The position numbers and the translations under genes are program-made. A stretch of DNA of 64,000 nucleotides from an uncultured Bacteroidales bacterium (lineage in GTDB: Bacteria; Bacteroidota; Bacteroidia; Bacteroidales; UBA932): contig CASFGK010000009.1 of the NCBI GenBank assembly GCA_949294195.1, positions 1-64,000 of the forward strand, written 5' to 3'. Under the pieces are notes generated by a model. The model was given only the letters and a program-made list of their open reading frames with translations, ran no database searches and had not been told where the DNA came from. Of this stretch, positions 26,978 to 35,707 are shown in pieces (positions within the stretch are counted from its first letter, which is position 1; every line of letters starts with the position of its first letter).

Positions 26978-27469
26978 ATGGAAATAGTCATATCGATAAT
27001 GGCGCTGCTTGCCGGGGTAGTCGGAATCCTCGGCAGCATCCTGCCTGCTCTTCCGGGCCCGCCTCTTGCTTGGGTCGGAATGCTGCTTCTGTATTTTTGG
27101 GGCGGTACAGACGGAGCCGGTGAGCACATGTCTCTCACCCTGCTTCTTGTAATGCTCGGAGTCACCATAGCTGTCAGTATAATAGACTATGTCGTCCCTC
27201 TGTACTTTACAAAGCTTACAGGAGGGACCAAGGCAGCCGAGCGCGGTGCCATGGCCGGTCTGGTTTTCGGCCTGTTCGTTGTCCCTCCTGTAGGTATGAT
27301 TCTGGGCTCTTTTATCGGAGCCTTCCTTGCCGAACTGTACTACGCCAGAAAGTCTGCCGGGGATGCCCTTAAGTCGGCCTTCGGCTCTTTCCTCGGATTC
27401 CTTGCCGGCACCGGCCTCAAACTCATCGCCTGCGGAGTGATGATGTACTATATCATAGTATACATTTAA
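26978..27469 (+). CDS. DUF456 family membrane protein
   Basis: This 163-residue integral membrane protein has four or more hydrophobic segments and glycine-rich packing, with the DUF456 signature LLAGVVGILGSILPALPGPPLAWVGMLL and GLFVVPPVGMILGSFIGAFLAELY. The function of the family is unknown to me. It follows pepP by 10 bases and is probably cotranscribed. A hairpin and a tiny Cys-rich ORF follow downstream. Confidence 0.9.
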   Translation: MEIVISIMALLAGVVGILGSILPALPGPPLAWVGMLLLYFWGGTDGAGEHMSLTLLLVMLGVTIAVSIIDYVVPLYFTKLTGGTKAAERGAMAGLVFGLFVVPPVGMILGSFIGAFLAELYYARKSAGDALKSAFGSFLGFLAGTGLKLIACGVMMYYIIVYI

Positions 27470-27491
27470 AATCAGGTTTACATAAAAAGAT

Positions 27492-27523
27492 AGAGCGTCC
27501 GCGATTCACATCGTAGACGCTCT
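27492..27523 (+). other. Stable hairpin downstream of the DUF456 gene
   Basis: AGAGCGTC and GACGCTCT pair over eight bases, and inside them CGAT/ATCG pair with a four-base loop. The total is 12 bp with a 2x2 internal loop. No T-run follows, so it is not a standard terminator. It sits 25 bases before the ATG of the tiny ORF at 27549. Confidence 0.6.
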
Positions 27524-27548
27524 GCAATTCTAACCTAAAACTTAACCT

Positions 27549-27623
27549 ATGAAAAAACTATTCGCGAAAAATTATTGCAACTCCTGTGCCAAACGTGCTC
27601 CTTGTGCTGAAAAATATCTTTAG
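27549..27623 (+). CDS. Tiny cysteine-rich ORF (24 residues)
   Basis: ATG at 27549 and TAG at 27621-27623 enclose 24 codons. The peptide begins MKKLFAKNYCNSC and continues with another Cys in RAPCAEK, giving a CxxC plus one Cys and many basic residues. A purine-rich, AT-rich leader (CTAACCTAAAACTTAACCT) with a hairpin precedes it, an arrangement I associate with translated short leaders in Bacteroidetes. Its stop overlaps the 3' end of the convergent HAD gene. It may be a small metal-binding peptide, or it may not be expressed. Confidence 0.4.
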   Translation: MKKLFAKNYCNSCAKRAPCAEKYL

Positions 27624-28312
27624 AGCAGTATTTTTATCAGGTTTCTGAAATTTTCCGCTTCAATCACTCTGTCAGACCCGGGCATTTCCATCATTTCATG
27701 CTCCCATTCCATTTCATGCGGAATATGGATAGCCGTTCCGCCGACGCCTATTACCGGGGCGATATCCGAACGTACGGAATTCCCTGCCATGACCATTTCT
27801 TCAGGACGCAGTCCGTATTTGCCCGCCAGTGCCGAGTAGCTGTTTTCGGTCTTGTCATTCATTACTTCAAATCCGGACAGGTATTGTCCGAGACCTGAGC
27901 GGTGCAGCTTCCGCTCCTGCTCTATATTGTCTCCTTTGGTGGCTACCACTATCCTGTAATTGCCGGAAAGTGTTTTCAGGGTGTCTTCCACTCCGTCAAT
28001 GAGAATCACATCATGACAGATAAGTTCCCTGCCGATGGCCTTGATTCCGGTGTAGACTTCTCCCGGAATGGCACCTCCGCAGATTTCACTGGCGGTATCC
28101 AAGAAGCCCAGCATGCATGTCTTTGTGCCATAGCCGAAAACAGGGATATTCTCTTCCTGTACGGCGTTGAAGAATTCCATGATCTTTTCTTCGGCGGCAT
28201 AAGAAGAGAGAAGCAAGGCGAATCTCCGCTTTGCTTCTCTGAAATATACCTCATTTTCCCACAGAGTGTCATCTGCATCCAGGAAAATGTATTCCGGTGT
28301 CTTTATTTTCAT
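27620..28312 (-). CDS. HAD superfamily hydrolase
   Basis: This 230-residue phosphatase-type protein of the HAD superfamily has motif I FLDADDTLWEN (nucleophile Asp of DxDxT), motif II around VVATKGD, a lysine in MNDKTENSY, and motif IV in MAGNSVRSDIAPV. The alpha-helical cap after motif I resembles YjjG-type nucleotidases. The substrate is unknown. It overlaps the end of the cyclophilin gene upstream by four bases (ATGA), so the two are coupled. Confidence 0.88.
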   Translation of the reverse strand: MKIKTPEYIFLDADDTLWENEVYFREAKRRFALLLSSYAAEEKIMEFFNAVQEENIPVFGYGTKTCMLGFLDTASEICGGAIPGEVYTGIKAIGRELICHDVILIDGVEDTLKTLSGNYRIVVATKGDNIEQERKLHRSGLGQYLSGFEVMNDKTENSYSALAGKYGLRPEEMVMAGNSVRSDIAPVIGVGGTAIHIPHEMEWEHEMMEMPGSDRVIEAENFRNLIKILL

Positions 28313-29010
28313 TTCTCCGCAGGCTTGTCCGATGAAGTGCTGTCTGCTGTCTGGCTTGCCGCTGTCCGGGCAGGAACTTCAGGACGGACGGAAATGATAT
28401 GTATGTCTTTCACGGGCCTGTCCCGGCCGTCGGTTTCTACAGCGGCTATTTTGTCTATGACATCGAATCCTGAGACAGTTTCTCCGAATATCGTATATTC
28501 TCCGTCAAGCTGTGCGCATGTGGCAGGATCCTGTACTATGTAGAACTGGGATCCGGAAGATTCCTTTTTCGGATTTGCCGCATCTCCTCTTCTGGCTGCT
28601 GCCAGGGCTCCTTTCTTGTGCGTAAGTCCCGGAACGATTTCGGCAGGGATGGTGTATCCCGGACCGCCCGTTCCGTACTGTGCCGATTTGGATGGGTCTG
28701 TAGTGAGAGGGTCGCCAGTCTGGATCATGAACCCGTTGATCACTCTGTGAAAGAGCAGGCCGTCATAGTATCCTTCGGAAGCGAGCTTTACGAAATTGTC
28801 CCTGTGCAGAGGGGTCTGCTTGTAGAGTTTCACCCTGATGGTGCCGAGATCTGTCCTGATATCGAAGACAGGCTCTTCGGAAAGTGATGTAGCGTCAAAT
28901 GCCATTGCCTTTTCTTTTTCTTCTTTCTGTTTCTGTCCGGAATTGCCGCAGGATGAAACCATTGCGATGATTCCCAGAGCACACATAAGTTTAAGTACTG
29001 TTCTTTTCAT
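28309..29010 (-). CDS. Cyclophilin-type peptidyl-prolyl isomerase lipoprotein
   Basis: This 233-residue prolyl isomerase has a lipoprotein signal (MKRTVLKLMCALGIIAMVSSC, lipidation at about residue 21). The domain shows RDNFVKLASEGYYDGLLFHRVINGFMIQTGDP, GGPGYTIPAEI and SQFYIVQDPATCAQLDGEYTIFG, all characteristic of the bacterial cyclophilin active site. It is likely in the periplasm facing the outer or inner membrane, where it aids folding of exported proteins. It heads a two-gene unit with the HAD gene. Confidence 0.93.
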   Translation of the reverse strand: MKRTVLKLMCALGIIAMVSSCGNSGQKQKEEKEKAMAFDATSLSEEPVFDIRTDLGTIRVKLYKQTPLHRDNFVKLASEGYYDGLLFHRVINGFMIQTGDPLTTDPSKSAQYGTGGPGYTIPAEIVPGLTHKKGALAAARRGDAANPKKESSGSQFYIVQDPATCAQLDGEYTIFGETVSGFDVIDKIAAVETDGRDRPVKDIHIISVRPEVPARTAASQTADSTSSDKPAEK

Positions 29011-29148
29011 ATTATACGGGTTGATTTTGTATGCTGGTTCAAGGCTTCGGATATTGTCCTCAGCGTATTATGTGCAGATTCAAAGCCAATAGATGCCTGA
29101 ACATGCAGATAAGTTGCACAAATCTAGATATAATTCCTGACAGTTTCT

Positions 29149-29157
29149 TAATTTTGC
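29149..29157 (+). promoter_or_regulatory. -7 element immediately upstream of the flippase gene
   Basis: TAATTTTGC matches TAnnTTTG(C) and ends 7 bases before the ATG at 29165, so the transcript would have almost no leader. Confidence 0.6.
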
Positions 29158-29164
29158 GCCCATT

Positions 29165-30709
29165 ATGGCAAATCCGTTGAAACAGCTGGCGGGAGATACC
29201 GCCATTTATGGCCTCAGTACCATACTTGCGAGGGTCATCAATTTCCTCTTTGTTCCGTTCTATACAAGGCTTCTGACGACGGAAAGCTACGGCGTCGTGA
29301 CGGAATTCCTGGCCTATATAGCAGTTTTGCAGGTAGTTCTGGTTCTTGGTCTGGAGACAGGATGCTTCAGGTTTGCAAACAAGGAAGGAATAAATCCTGA
29401 TACCGTATATTCCAATGCTCTGTCAGCCGTCTTCGGTGTCAGCGGCCTTTTTCTTGCCGCCATGATTGTCTTTTCAGGACCGGTTGCGGCTGCGCTGGGC
29501 TATCAGGGATATGAATCATGTATAATGTACGTGGGAGGGATTCTGTTCCTGGACAGTGTCACGGCCATACTCTTTGCCAGACTCCGACAGGAGCGCAAGG
29601 CTCTGAAATTCGCTGTATTCAAGACAATAAAGATACTCACGGAGACAGCATCCAACCTGGTGCTTTTCTTCTGGTTCCCGGCATATTGCCTAAAGGCTGC
29701 CGGGAAGCTCGGGACAGATGCCGCTTCCCTGACGGCAGATGACGTATGGATGCTTCATCTGGTTTCTGCGACACCGGATTTCACTTATCCTATATTTGCC
29801 ATCCTTGTAAGCTGCATTGTCTGCGCCCTGCTTTTCCTGCCTTCATTCCTGAGATTCACCTATTCTTTTGACAGGAAACTCATGTGCCGGATGCTGGCCT
29901 ATTCCCTGCCGCTGATGGTGGCCGGTCTGCCCGGTGTGGCGAATGATTTTCTGGACAGGTACCTGTTCCGCTATTTTGATACTGGGGCCGATAACTGGAG
30001 GTCCAGTCTGGGTATATATCAGGCTGCCGTGAAGTTGTCTGTAATCATGTCGCTGTTCATACAGATGTTCCGCTTCGCGGCCGAACCGTTCTTTTTCCAG
30101 AGAGCAAGGGACAAGGACATGAAAACCCTGTATGCGAAAGTGATGGAATATTTTGTGGCTTTCTGCGGCCTGATTTTTCTGGGTGTCATACTTTATATTG
30201 ACGTCATTTCGCTGATTCTCGGTCGCGATTTCAGGGAAGGGGTGGGTATAGTTCCTGTAATGTTGCTGTCCTATGTGCTTCTGGGCATGCTGTTCAATGT
30301 CTCCATGTGGTACAAGCTTTCCGGCAAGACCGGTTATGCCATATACATTACCATGTCGGGACTTGCCGTGACGGCCGCAGTGAATATCATCTTCATGCCG
30401 GCATATTCCTATTGGGCTTCCGCTTTCGGACATCTGGCAAGCTACGCCGTAATGCTGGCGGTATGTGTCATGCTCGGCAGAAAATATTATCCCATACCTT
30501 ACAGGTGGGGGCGCATAATGATGTCTCTCCTTCTTTCCGGAGCTGTCTACGCCGTTTCCTTGTGGCTGGACAGCATGTTTTTCTCTTCGGATGTCCTTGA
30601 CGGAGTCTCATGGGGTTCCCTTGCCACGAAACTCATTCTGCACACTGTCCTCCTCATCTTCTATGCGGCCGTATCCTGGGTTATGCTCAGACAAAGGTCA
30701 GAATATTAG
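29165..30709 (+). CDS. Polysaccharide biosynthesis flippase (Wzx/MATE-like)
   Basis: This is a multi-pass inner-membrane protein of 514 residues and about 12-14 helices. It opens ANPLKQLAGDTAIYGLSTILARVINFLFVPFYTRLLT, typical of the polysaccharide-biosynthesis/MVIN-type MOP superfamily. It probably flips lipid-linked oligosaccharide units. No glycosyltransferases flank it, unlike in a full polysaccharide locus, so the substrate is open. The C-terminal half is entirely hydrophobic segments with short loops. Confidence 0.9.
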   Translation: MANPLKQLAGDTAIYGLSTILARVINFLFVPFYTRLLTTESYGVVTEFLAYIAVLQVVLVLGLETGCFRFANKEGINPDTVYSNALSAVFGVSGLFLAAMIVFSGPVAAALGYQGYESCIMYVGGILFLDSVTAILFARLRQERKALKFAVFKTIKILTETASNLVLFFWFPAYCLKAAGKLGTDAASLTADDVWMLHLVSATPDFTYPIFAILVSCIVCALLFLPSFLRFTYSFDRKLMCRMLAYSLPLMVAGLPGVANDFLDRYLFRYFDTGADNWRSSLGIYQAAVKLSVIMSLFIQMFRFAAEPFFFQRARDKDMKTLYAKVMEYFVAFCGLIFLGVILYIDVISLILGRDFREGVGIVPVMLLSYVLLGMLFNVSMWYKLSGKTGYAIYITMSGLAVTAAVNIIFMPAYSYWASAFGHLASYAVMLAVCVMLGRKYYPIPYRWGRIMMSLLLSGAVYAVSLWLDSMFFSSDVLDGVSWGSLATKLILHTVLLIFYAAVSWVMLRQRSEY

Positions 30710-30801
30710 ACATTAGTTATGATTTATAATGCTTATGTGCATACATATATGATTCTGTAACGAAAATTAAGAAATTGTTAACAGAGTGTAAAGAAATTGT
30801 A

Positions 30802-30810
30802 TATCTTTGC
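30802..30810 (+). promoter_or_regulatory. -7 element for the SusC/SusD operon
   Basis: TATCTTTGC matches TAnnTTTG(C) and precedes the ATG at 30852 by 41 bases. A TTG at 30775-30777 lies about 24 bases upstream, slightly farther than the usual -33 spacing. Confidence 0.7.
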
Positions 30811-30851
30811 CAGAATTATAACCACTTTATGTATAACTAAAATTTTCTATT

Positions 30852-33800
30852 ATGACTAAAACGATCAAGTCTTCAGTCGTAATGAGTTGTCTGGCGTTTG
30901 TTGCCGTGGCACTCATGAACGTATTGATGCCTTTCGATGCCTCAGCCCAGAATCAGGGGGGGGCAGTTAGTGGCGTAGTATCCGATGCAATCGGACCGGT
31001 TGCAGGCGCAGCAGTCTTCGTCAAGGACGGGACAAACGGTGTTACAACCGATCTGGACGGTGCTTACTCCCTGTCAGACCTGAACCTAAATGACGTTATA
31101 GTAGTGTCCCTTCTCGGTTATGAGACCCAGGAAGTCGTATATACCGGTCAGGCGACACTTAATTTTGTCCTCAGGGAAGAGTCCACTCTTCTGGAAGGAG
31201 TTGTTGTGACAGCTATGGGTATCGAGCGTCAGGAAGAATCCCTGACCTACGCTGCCGAGACTGTCGGCGGAGATGACGTGAACGACATCAAGAGTGTCAA
31301 CATGATCAACTCCCTGCAGGGTAAGGCTGCCGGTCTGGTCATCACTCCTAACTCTACAGGTGCCGGCGGATCATCCAAGATCCTCTTCCGAGGCAGCAAA
31401 TCCATCAGCGGAAGCAACCAGCCTCTTATCGTGATCGACGGCGTGCCTGTAATGAACAGCGTCACGACTTCACAGGTTTCTTCAAACTACGGTGGCGAAC
31501 GAGACGGCGGTGACGTGATGTCTACCATCAACCCTGACGACATCAAGTCCATCTCTCTTCTGAAAGGTGCATCGGCAGCAGCCCTTTACGGTGCAGTCGC
31601 TGCCAACGGAGCCATCATGATCACTACCAAGTCCGCACAGTCCGGCAAGGTGAACGTAAACTTCTCCAGCAACACTACGGTGGAGACTCCTCTTACCCTT
31701 CCGAAATTCCAGAACAGCTACGGTATGTCCGACAACGGATCATACAGCTGGGGAGACAAGCTTTCGTCTTCATCACCTAACTATCTTAAGGAGTTCTTCC
31801 GCACGGGTGTCACTACCAACAACTCTGTCGCAGTTTCAGGCGGAAGCGAGAATTTCGGAGCATATTTCTCATACGGCAACGTATATTCTGAAGGTATCAC
31901 TCCTGAAAATGACTACATGAGCCACAACCTGAATGCCAAGGTGAATTTCACTGTCCTGAAGAAAGTGCATATCGATTTCAATGCAAAGTATACCAACCAG
32001 CACATTGAGAACCAGGCGGCATCAGGATTCCTCTTCAACCCTCTTCCTGGCGCATACCTGTTCCCGAGAGGAGAAGACTGGAACTACTACAAGAACAACT
32101 TCGAGGTATACGATGCTTCAAGAGGAGTGAACGTACACAACTGGACAAACACCGCAATGGAGCAGTTCGAGAACCCGTACTGGGTGCTGAACAGGGAAAA
32201 ACCGGTCGTAGACCGTAACCGTTACACTTTCGGCGGATCCATCAGATATGACATCATTGACGGCCTCTATATCCAGGGACGACTCACTTATGAAAGAGGT
32301 GACGAGCGCTTCCAGCACAACCTGTACGCATCCAGCGTCGCTGACCGTTATACGATGGGACGTATGAAAGACAACCGCTACTTCAGCAGCCAGATGTACG
32401 GTGATGTCCTCATCAGCTACAACCATACCTGGAATGACACCTACTCGCTTTCAGTGACAGCCGGTTCCAGCTTCACGCATACGAAGACTTCCCATGTGGA
32501 TCTCTGGGGAGAAGGATCTGCATTTACGGGTCCTGGCTCGGGAAATATCTACTACCCGAACATCTTCACTCCGAACAACTACTACAACAACATGTCTACA
32601 GTCAGCGCGACAGACAACTGGGAGACAGAAAAGAGACTGAATGCCGTATTCGCTACCGCGCAGTTCGGATTCAAGGACGGCCTGTTCATCGATGTGACCG
32701 CACGTAACGACTGGTCTTCATCACTTGCCTTCACTGACGATATTTCTTTCTTCTATCCTTCAGTCGGCGCCAGCCTCCTGCTCGACAGGTTCGTGGATAT
32801 GGGCGAGAACGTTGACCTTCTCAAATTCAGAGGCAGCTACTCTATTGTGGGTAATGACGTGCCGGTTTTCATGTCCAACCTTCTTTACAGCCTCGGTTCA
32901 CAGGGTACCATCACTGCACCGGACAAGGCTCCGTTCAGGACATTGAAGCCGGAGATGACACACTCTGTAGAGGCCGGATTTGACGGTGCGTTCTTCAACA
33001 ACAGGTTCAACATCTCCGCAACATGGTACAAGACCAACACCAAGAACCAGTTCTTCTCCGTATCGGCTCCTTACGAGTCCGGCCTGAGAAACAGGTATGT
33101 GAATGCCGGTGACGTACAGAACCAGGGATTCGAGTTCACCGCAAGCTGGTACGAGCCTTTCACTCCGGACTTCAGCTGGGAGACAGGAATCAACCTTTCA
33201 TACAATGACAACACCATCAAGACTCTCGTCGACGACCTTCCAAACGGTCTGACTCTTTCAGACTTCGGCGGCGCGAAGATTATCCTCAAGGAGGGCGGTT
33301 CATACGGTGACCTTTATGTACGCCATATCATGAGAGATGAAAACGGCAAGCCTGTGAAGAACGAACAGGGGCAGCCTGTTCTCAGCGGAGACGATGACTT
33401 CGCTTATGCAGGCAATATGACTTCAAAGGTCAATGCAGGATGGTCCAACACATTCCGTTACAAGAACTTCACTCTCTCATTCCTCATTGACGGAAGATTC
33501 GGAGGCAAGGTTCTTTCCATGACAGAAGCAGCCCTTGACGGATGGGGAGTTTCACAGAGGACAGGAGAAGCCCGTGATGCAGGCCAGATAGTGGTTGACG
33601 GAGTTTCTTTCGAGCCGAGAGCATGGTATGAGACCACAGGTCTTTCAAACTACAACTCACAGTACGCAAACGAGAACTACGTCTACAGCGCTACAAACAT
33701 CAGACTCCGTGAATTCAGCATAGGTTATACGTTCCGTGACGTATTCGGTGCGGGCAAGAACATCACCGCTTCCCTTATCGGACGCAACCTGTTCTTCTTC

Positions 33801-33923
33801 TACAAGGACGCTCCTATGGATCCTGACGTTTCAGCAGGTACCGGTAACGGTATTCAGGGAGTCGACATGTTCGCTCTTCCTACCACACGCAGCTTCGGTC
33901 TGAATTTGAAACTTAATTTCTAA
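30852..33923 (+). CDS. SusC/RagA family TonB-linked outer-membrane transporter
   Basis: This outer-membrane nutrient importer of 1023 residues has a signal peptide ending near DASAQ. It has a carboxypeptidase-D regulatory-like N-domain (VSGVVSDAIGPVAGAAVFVKDGTNGVTTDLDG) and a SusC plug with the signature LQGKAAGLVITPNSTGAGGSSKILFRGSKSISGSNQPLIVIDGVPVMN, and the barrel ends LNLKLNF. It pairs with the SusD-type lipoprotein 12 bases downstream. No carbohydrate-active enzymes follow, so a glycan, peptide or other ligand is possible. Codon use looks strongly biased, which suggests high expression. Confidence 0.96.
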   Translation: MTKTIKSSVVMSCLAFVAVALMNVLMPFDASAQNQGGAVSGVVSDAIGPVAGAAVFVKDGTNGVTTDLDGAYSLSDLNLNDVIVVSLLGYETQEVVYTGQATLNFVLREESTLLEGVVVTAMGIERQEESLTYAAETVGGDDVNDIKSVNMINSLQGKAAGLVITPNSTGAGGSSKILFRGSKSISGSNQPLIVIDGVPVMNSVTTSQVSSNYGGERDGGDVMSTINPDDIKSISLLKGASAAALYGAVAANGAIMITTKSAQSGKVNVNFSSNTTVETPLTLPKFQNSYGMSDNGSYSWGDKLSSSSPNYLKEFFRTGVTTNNSVAVSGGSENFGAYFSYGNVYSEGITPENDYMSHNLNAKVNFTVLKKVHIDFNAKYTNQHIENQAASGFLFNPLPGAYLFPRGEDWNYYKNNFEVYDASRGVNVHNWTNTAMEQFENPYWVLNREKPVVDRNRYTFGGSIRYDIIDGLYIQGRLTYERGDERFQHNLYASSVADRYTMGRMKDNRYFSSQMYGDVLISYNHTWNDTYSLSVTAGSSFTHTKTSHVDLWGEGSAFTGPGSGNIYYPNIFTPNNYYNNMSTVSATDNWETEKRLNAVFATAQFGFKDGLFIDVTARNDWSSSLAFTDDISFFYPSVGASLLLDRFVDMGENVDLLKFRGSYSIVGNDVPVFMSNLLYSLGSQGTITAPDKAPFRTLKPEMTHSVEAGFDGAFFNNRFNISATWYKTNTKNQFFSVSAPYESGLRNRYVNAGDVQNQGFEFTASWYEPFTPDFSWETGINLSYNDNTIKTLVDDLPNGLTLSDFGGAKIILKEGGSYGDLYVRHIMRDENGKPVKNEQGQPVLSGDDDFAYAGNMTSKVNAGWSNTFRYKNFTLSFLIDGRFGGKVLSMTEAALDGWGVSQRTGEARDAGQIVVDGVSFEPRAWYETTGLSNYNSQYANENYVYSATNIRLREFSIGYTFRDVFGAGKNITASLIGRNLFFFYKDAPMDPDVSAGTGNGIQGVDMFALPTTRSFGLNLKLNF

Positions 33924-33935
33924 AATCCTACAGCA

Positions 33936-35621
33936 ATGAAAAAAATCATAAAATATACTTCAATTGCGGTTCTCGGCCTCGGTCTTCTCGCTTCGTGTAC
34001 AGAGAAGTTCGAGGAAATGAATACGAGCAACATTCAGGTCGATCCTGCCGATCTGCCTCTTTCTTCGCAGTGTGCCGAACCGATGAACTACTGCTATGCT
34101 CCGCAGCAGAACATGTTCCAGTTCTGGACCAACCTTACTGTGGACCTCTACAGCGGATATTTCATGACACCTAACGGAAACTTCACCAACGGTGACATGG
34201 GGGAAAACCGGGGACACAGCGGCGGAATGTATGAAAACTACTATCTGCATATCTTCAACAACACCCGCCGTCTCATCTCCACATTCGAATCGGAAGGCAA
34301 GTTGGGTCTTGCCGGTGTCATGAGAGTGGTACAGGCTTTCGGAACCATGATGACTACCGACGTTTATGGCCCTATCGCATACAGTTCTATCCTTTCAGGA
34401 GAATATGAGTCATACTTCCCGTTTGACAGCCAGCAGGATATCTACTGCCAGATGATAGATGATCTCCGCAAGGCCGCTACTGATATCGCTGCCATGTCTG
34501 ATACGGAAAAGGCTGAACTGGTTTCATTCGATTCATGGTGCGGCGGTGACGTCGACCTGTGGGTCAAGGTTGTCAACACTATGAAGCTCCGTACTGCTCT
34601 CCGCCTTTCAAAGAGGGAGTCCGAGATGTCGGCCGCAGGATATGACCTGAAGGCACTTGCACAGGAAGCGGCAGGCAATACTCTTGCAAACGGAGGAAGG
34701 GACATCCTCATTGACAAGAGCCTTGAGAACGAGATGTGGCTTATGTTCAACTGGGGTGACTGCGGATTCAACGCAAACCTTGTCACTCTGATGTCAGGTA
34801 TGAAAGACCCTCGCCAGCCTCTGTTCATGACCAAGAACAACGGGGACATTACAAATCTTGACGGGGAGCTTGTGATGCCTAAAGGCACGGACTATGTCGG
34901 TATCCGCTTTGCCAGCGGACTTCCAGGCAAGCCTAACAGCTGGGGCAACTTCTCCTACTGGCCAGATCCGAGCAACACGAAAGGTATCTACGCCGCTCCG
35001 CTTCCGATCTTCAGACAGGCAGAGTCTTACTTCCTTGTCGCAGAGGCTGCTCTTCGCGGATGGGTTTCAGGAGACATCAAGACCCTGTATGAGGATGGAA
35101 TCAGGTGCTCTATGGTAAATGAGCTCGCTTATAAAGGCGAATATGTGGATATGACCGACTATCCTGGAGGTCTTGAATCTGCATACCAGGCTTATGTCAA
35201 TGGAGAAACGACGCAGATTGACTACGAGGACCCTGTAGATCCTAATCTCAGTACGCCTGCTGTGAACCATCTGGGTGTAAAATGGGATGAAGGCGCTTCA
35301 AACGAGGACAAGCTCGCAAGGATCATCACCCAGAAATATTTCGCTCTCTTCCCGCTTTCTACCGAAGCATGGGCCGAATACAGAAGGACAGGCTATCCTG
35401 TACAGTTCCCTCCTGCTGTCAATGAAAGCAACGGAGCAGTATCGGATGAAGAAGGCGTACGCCGTCAGATTTACAGCAGCAACGCCATCGATACCAACAG
35501 ACAGGGCTATGATGAAGGCGTGGAACTCCTGAACCGGGAGAACTCCAGCCAGACCGGACACAGCGGTGATACAGGCGGAACCCGTGTATGGTGGGATAAC
35601 GCAGCTAAAGGCAATTTCTGA
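33936..35621 (+). CDS. SusD/RagB-type nutrient-binding outer-membrane lipoprotein
   Basis: This surface-exposed lipoprotein of 561 residues caps the SusC channel. The signal peptide ends at the lipobox LLASC (Cys about 21). The body follows the SusD-like_2 type, with CTEKFEEMNTSNIQVDPADLP, an N-terminal TPR-like helical core (MRVVQAFGTMMTTDVYGPIAYSS), and a C-terminal RITQKYFALFPLSTEAWAEYRRTGYP. This branch is known from lone SusC/D pairs that may not bind glycans. A terminator follows at 35654-35692. Confidence 0.94.
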   Translation: MKKIIKYTSIAVLGLGLLASCTEKFEEMNTSNIQVDPADLPLSSQCAEPMNYCYAPQQNMFQFWTNLTVDLYSGYFMTPNGNFTNGDMGENRGHSGGMYENYYLHIFNNTRRLISTFESEGKLGLAGVMRVVQAFGTMMTTDVYGPIAYSSILSGEYESYFPFDSQQDIYCQMIDDLRKAATDIAAMSDTEKAELVSFDSWCGGDVDLWVKVVNTMKLRTALRLSKRESEMSAAGYDLKALAQEAAGNTLANGGRDILIDKSLENEMWLMFNWGDCGFNANLVTLMSGMKDPRQPLFMTKNNGDITNLDGELVMPKGTDYVGIRFASGLPGKPNSWGNFSYWPDPSNTKGIYAAPLPIFRQAESYFLVAEAALRGWVSGDIKTLYEDGIRCSMVNELAYKGEYVDMTDYPGGLESAYQAYVNGETTQIDYEDPVDPNLSTPAVNHLGVKWDEGASNEDKLARIITQKYFALFPLSTEAWAEYRRTGYPVQFPPAVNESNGAVSDEEGVRRQIYSSNAIDTNRQGYDEGVELLNRENSSQTGHSGDTGGTRVWWDNAAKGNF

Positions 35622-35653
35622 AAACAGGGATAGCAGAGATTGCAATATAGACG

Positions 35654-35692
35654 AAAACAGGGAATTCCAACTTGGGAGTTCCCTGTTTTTTA
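35654..35692 (+). terminator. Intrinsic terminator after the SusC/SusD operon
   Basis: AAAACAGGGAA and TTCCCTGTTTT pair around a 15-base loop, followed by T-rich sequence. It separates the SusC/SusD operon from the convergent PspC/PadR operon. Confidence 0.88.
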
Positions 35693-35707
35693 TTGACTGC
35701 TGCCTGT

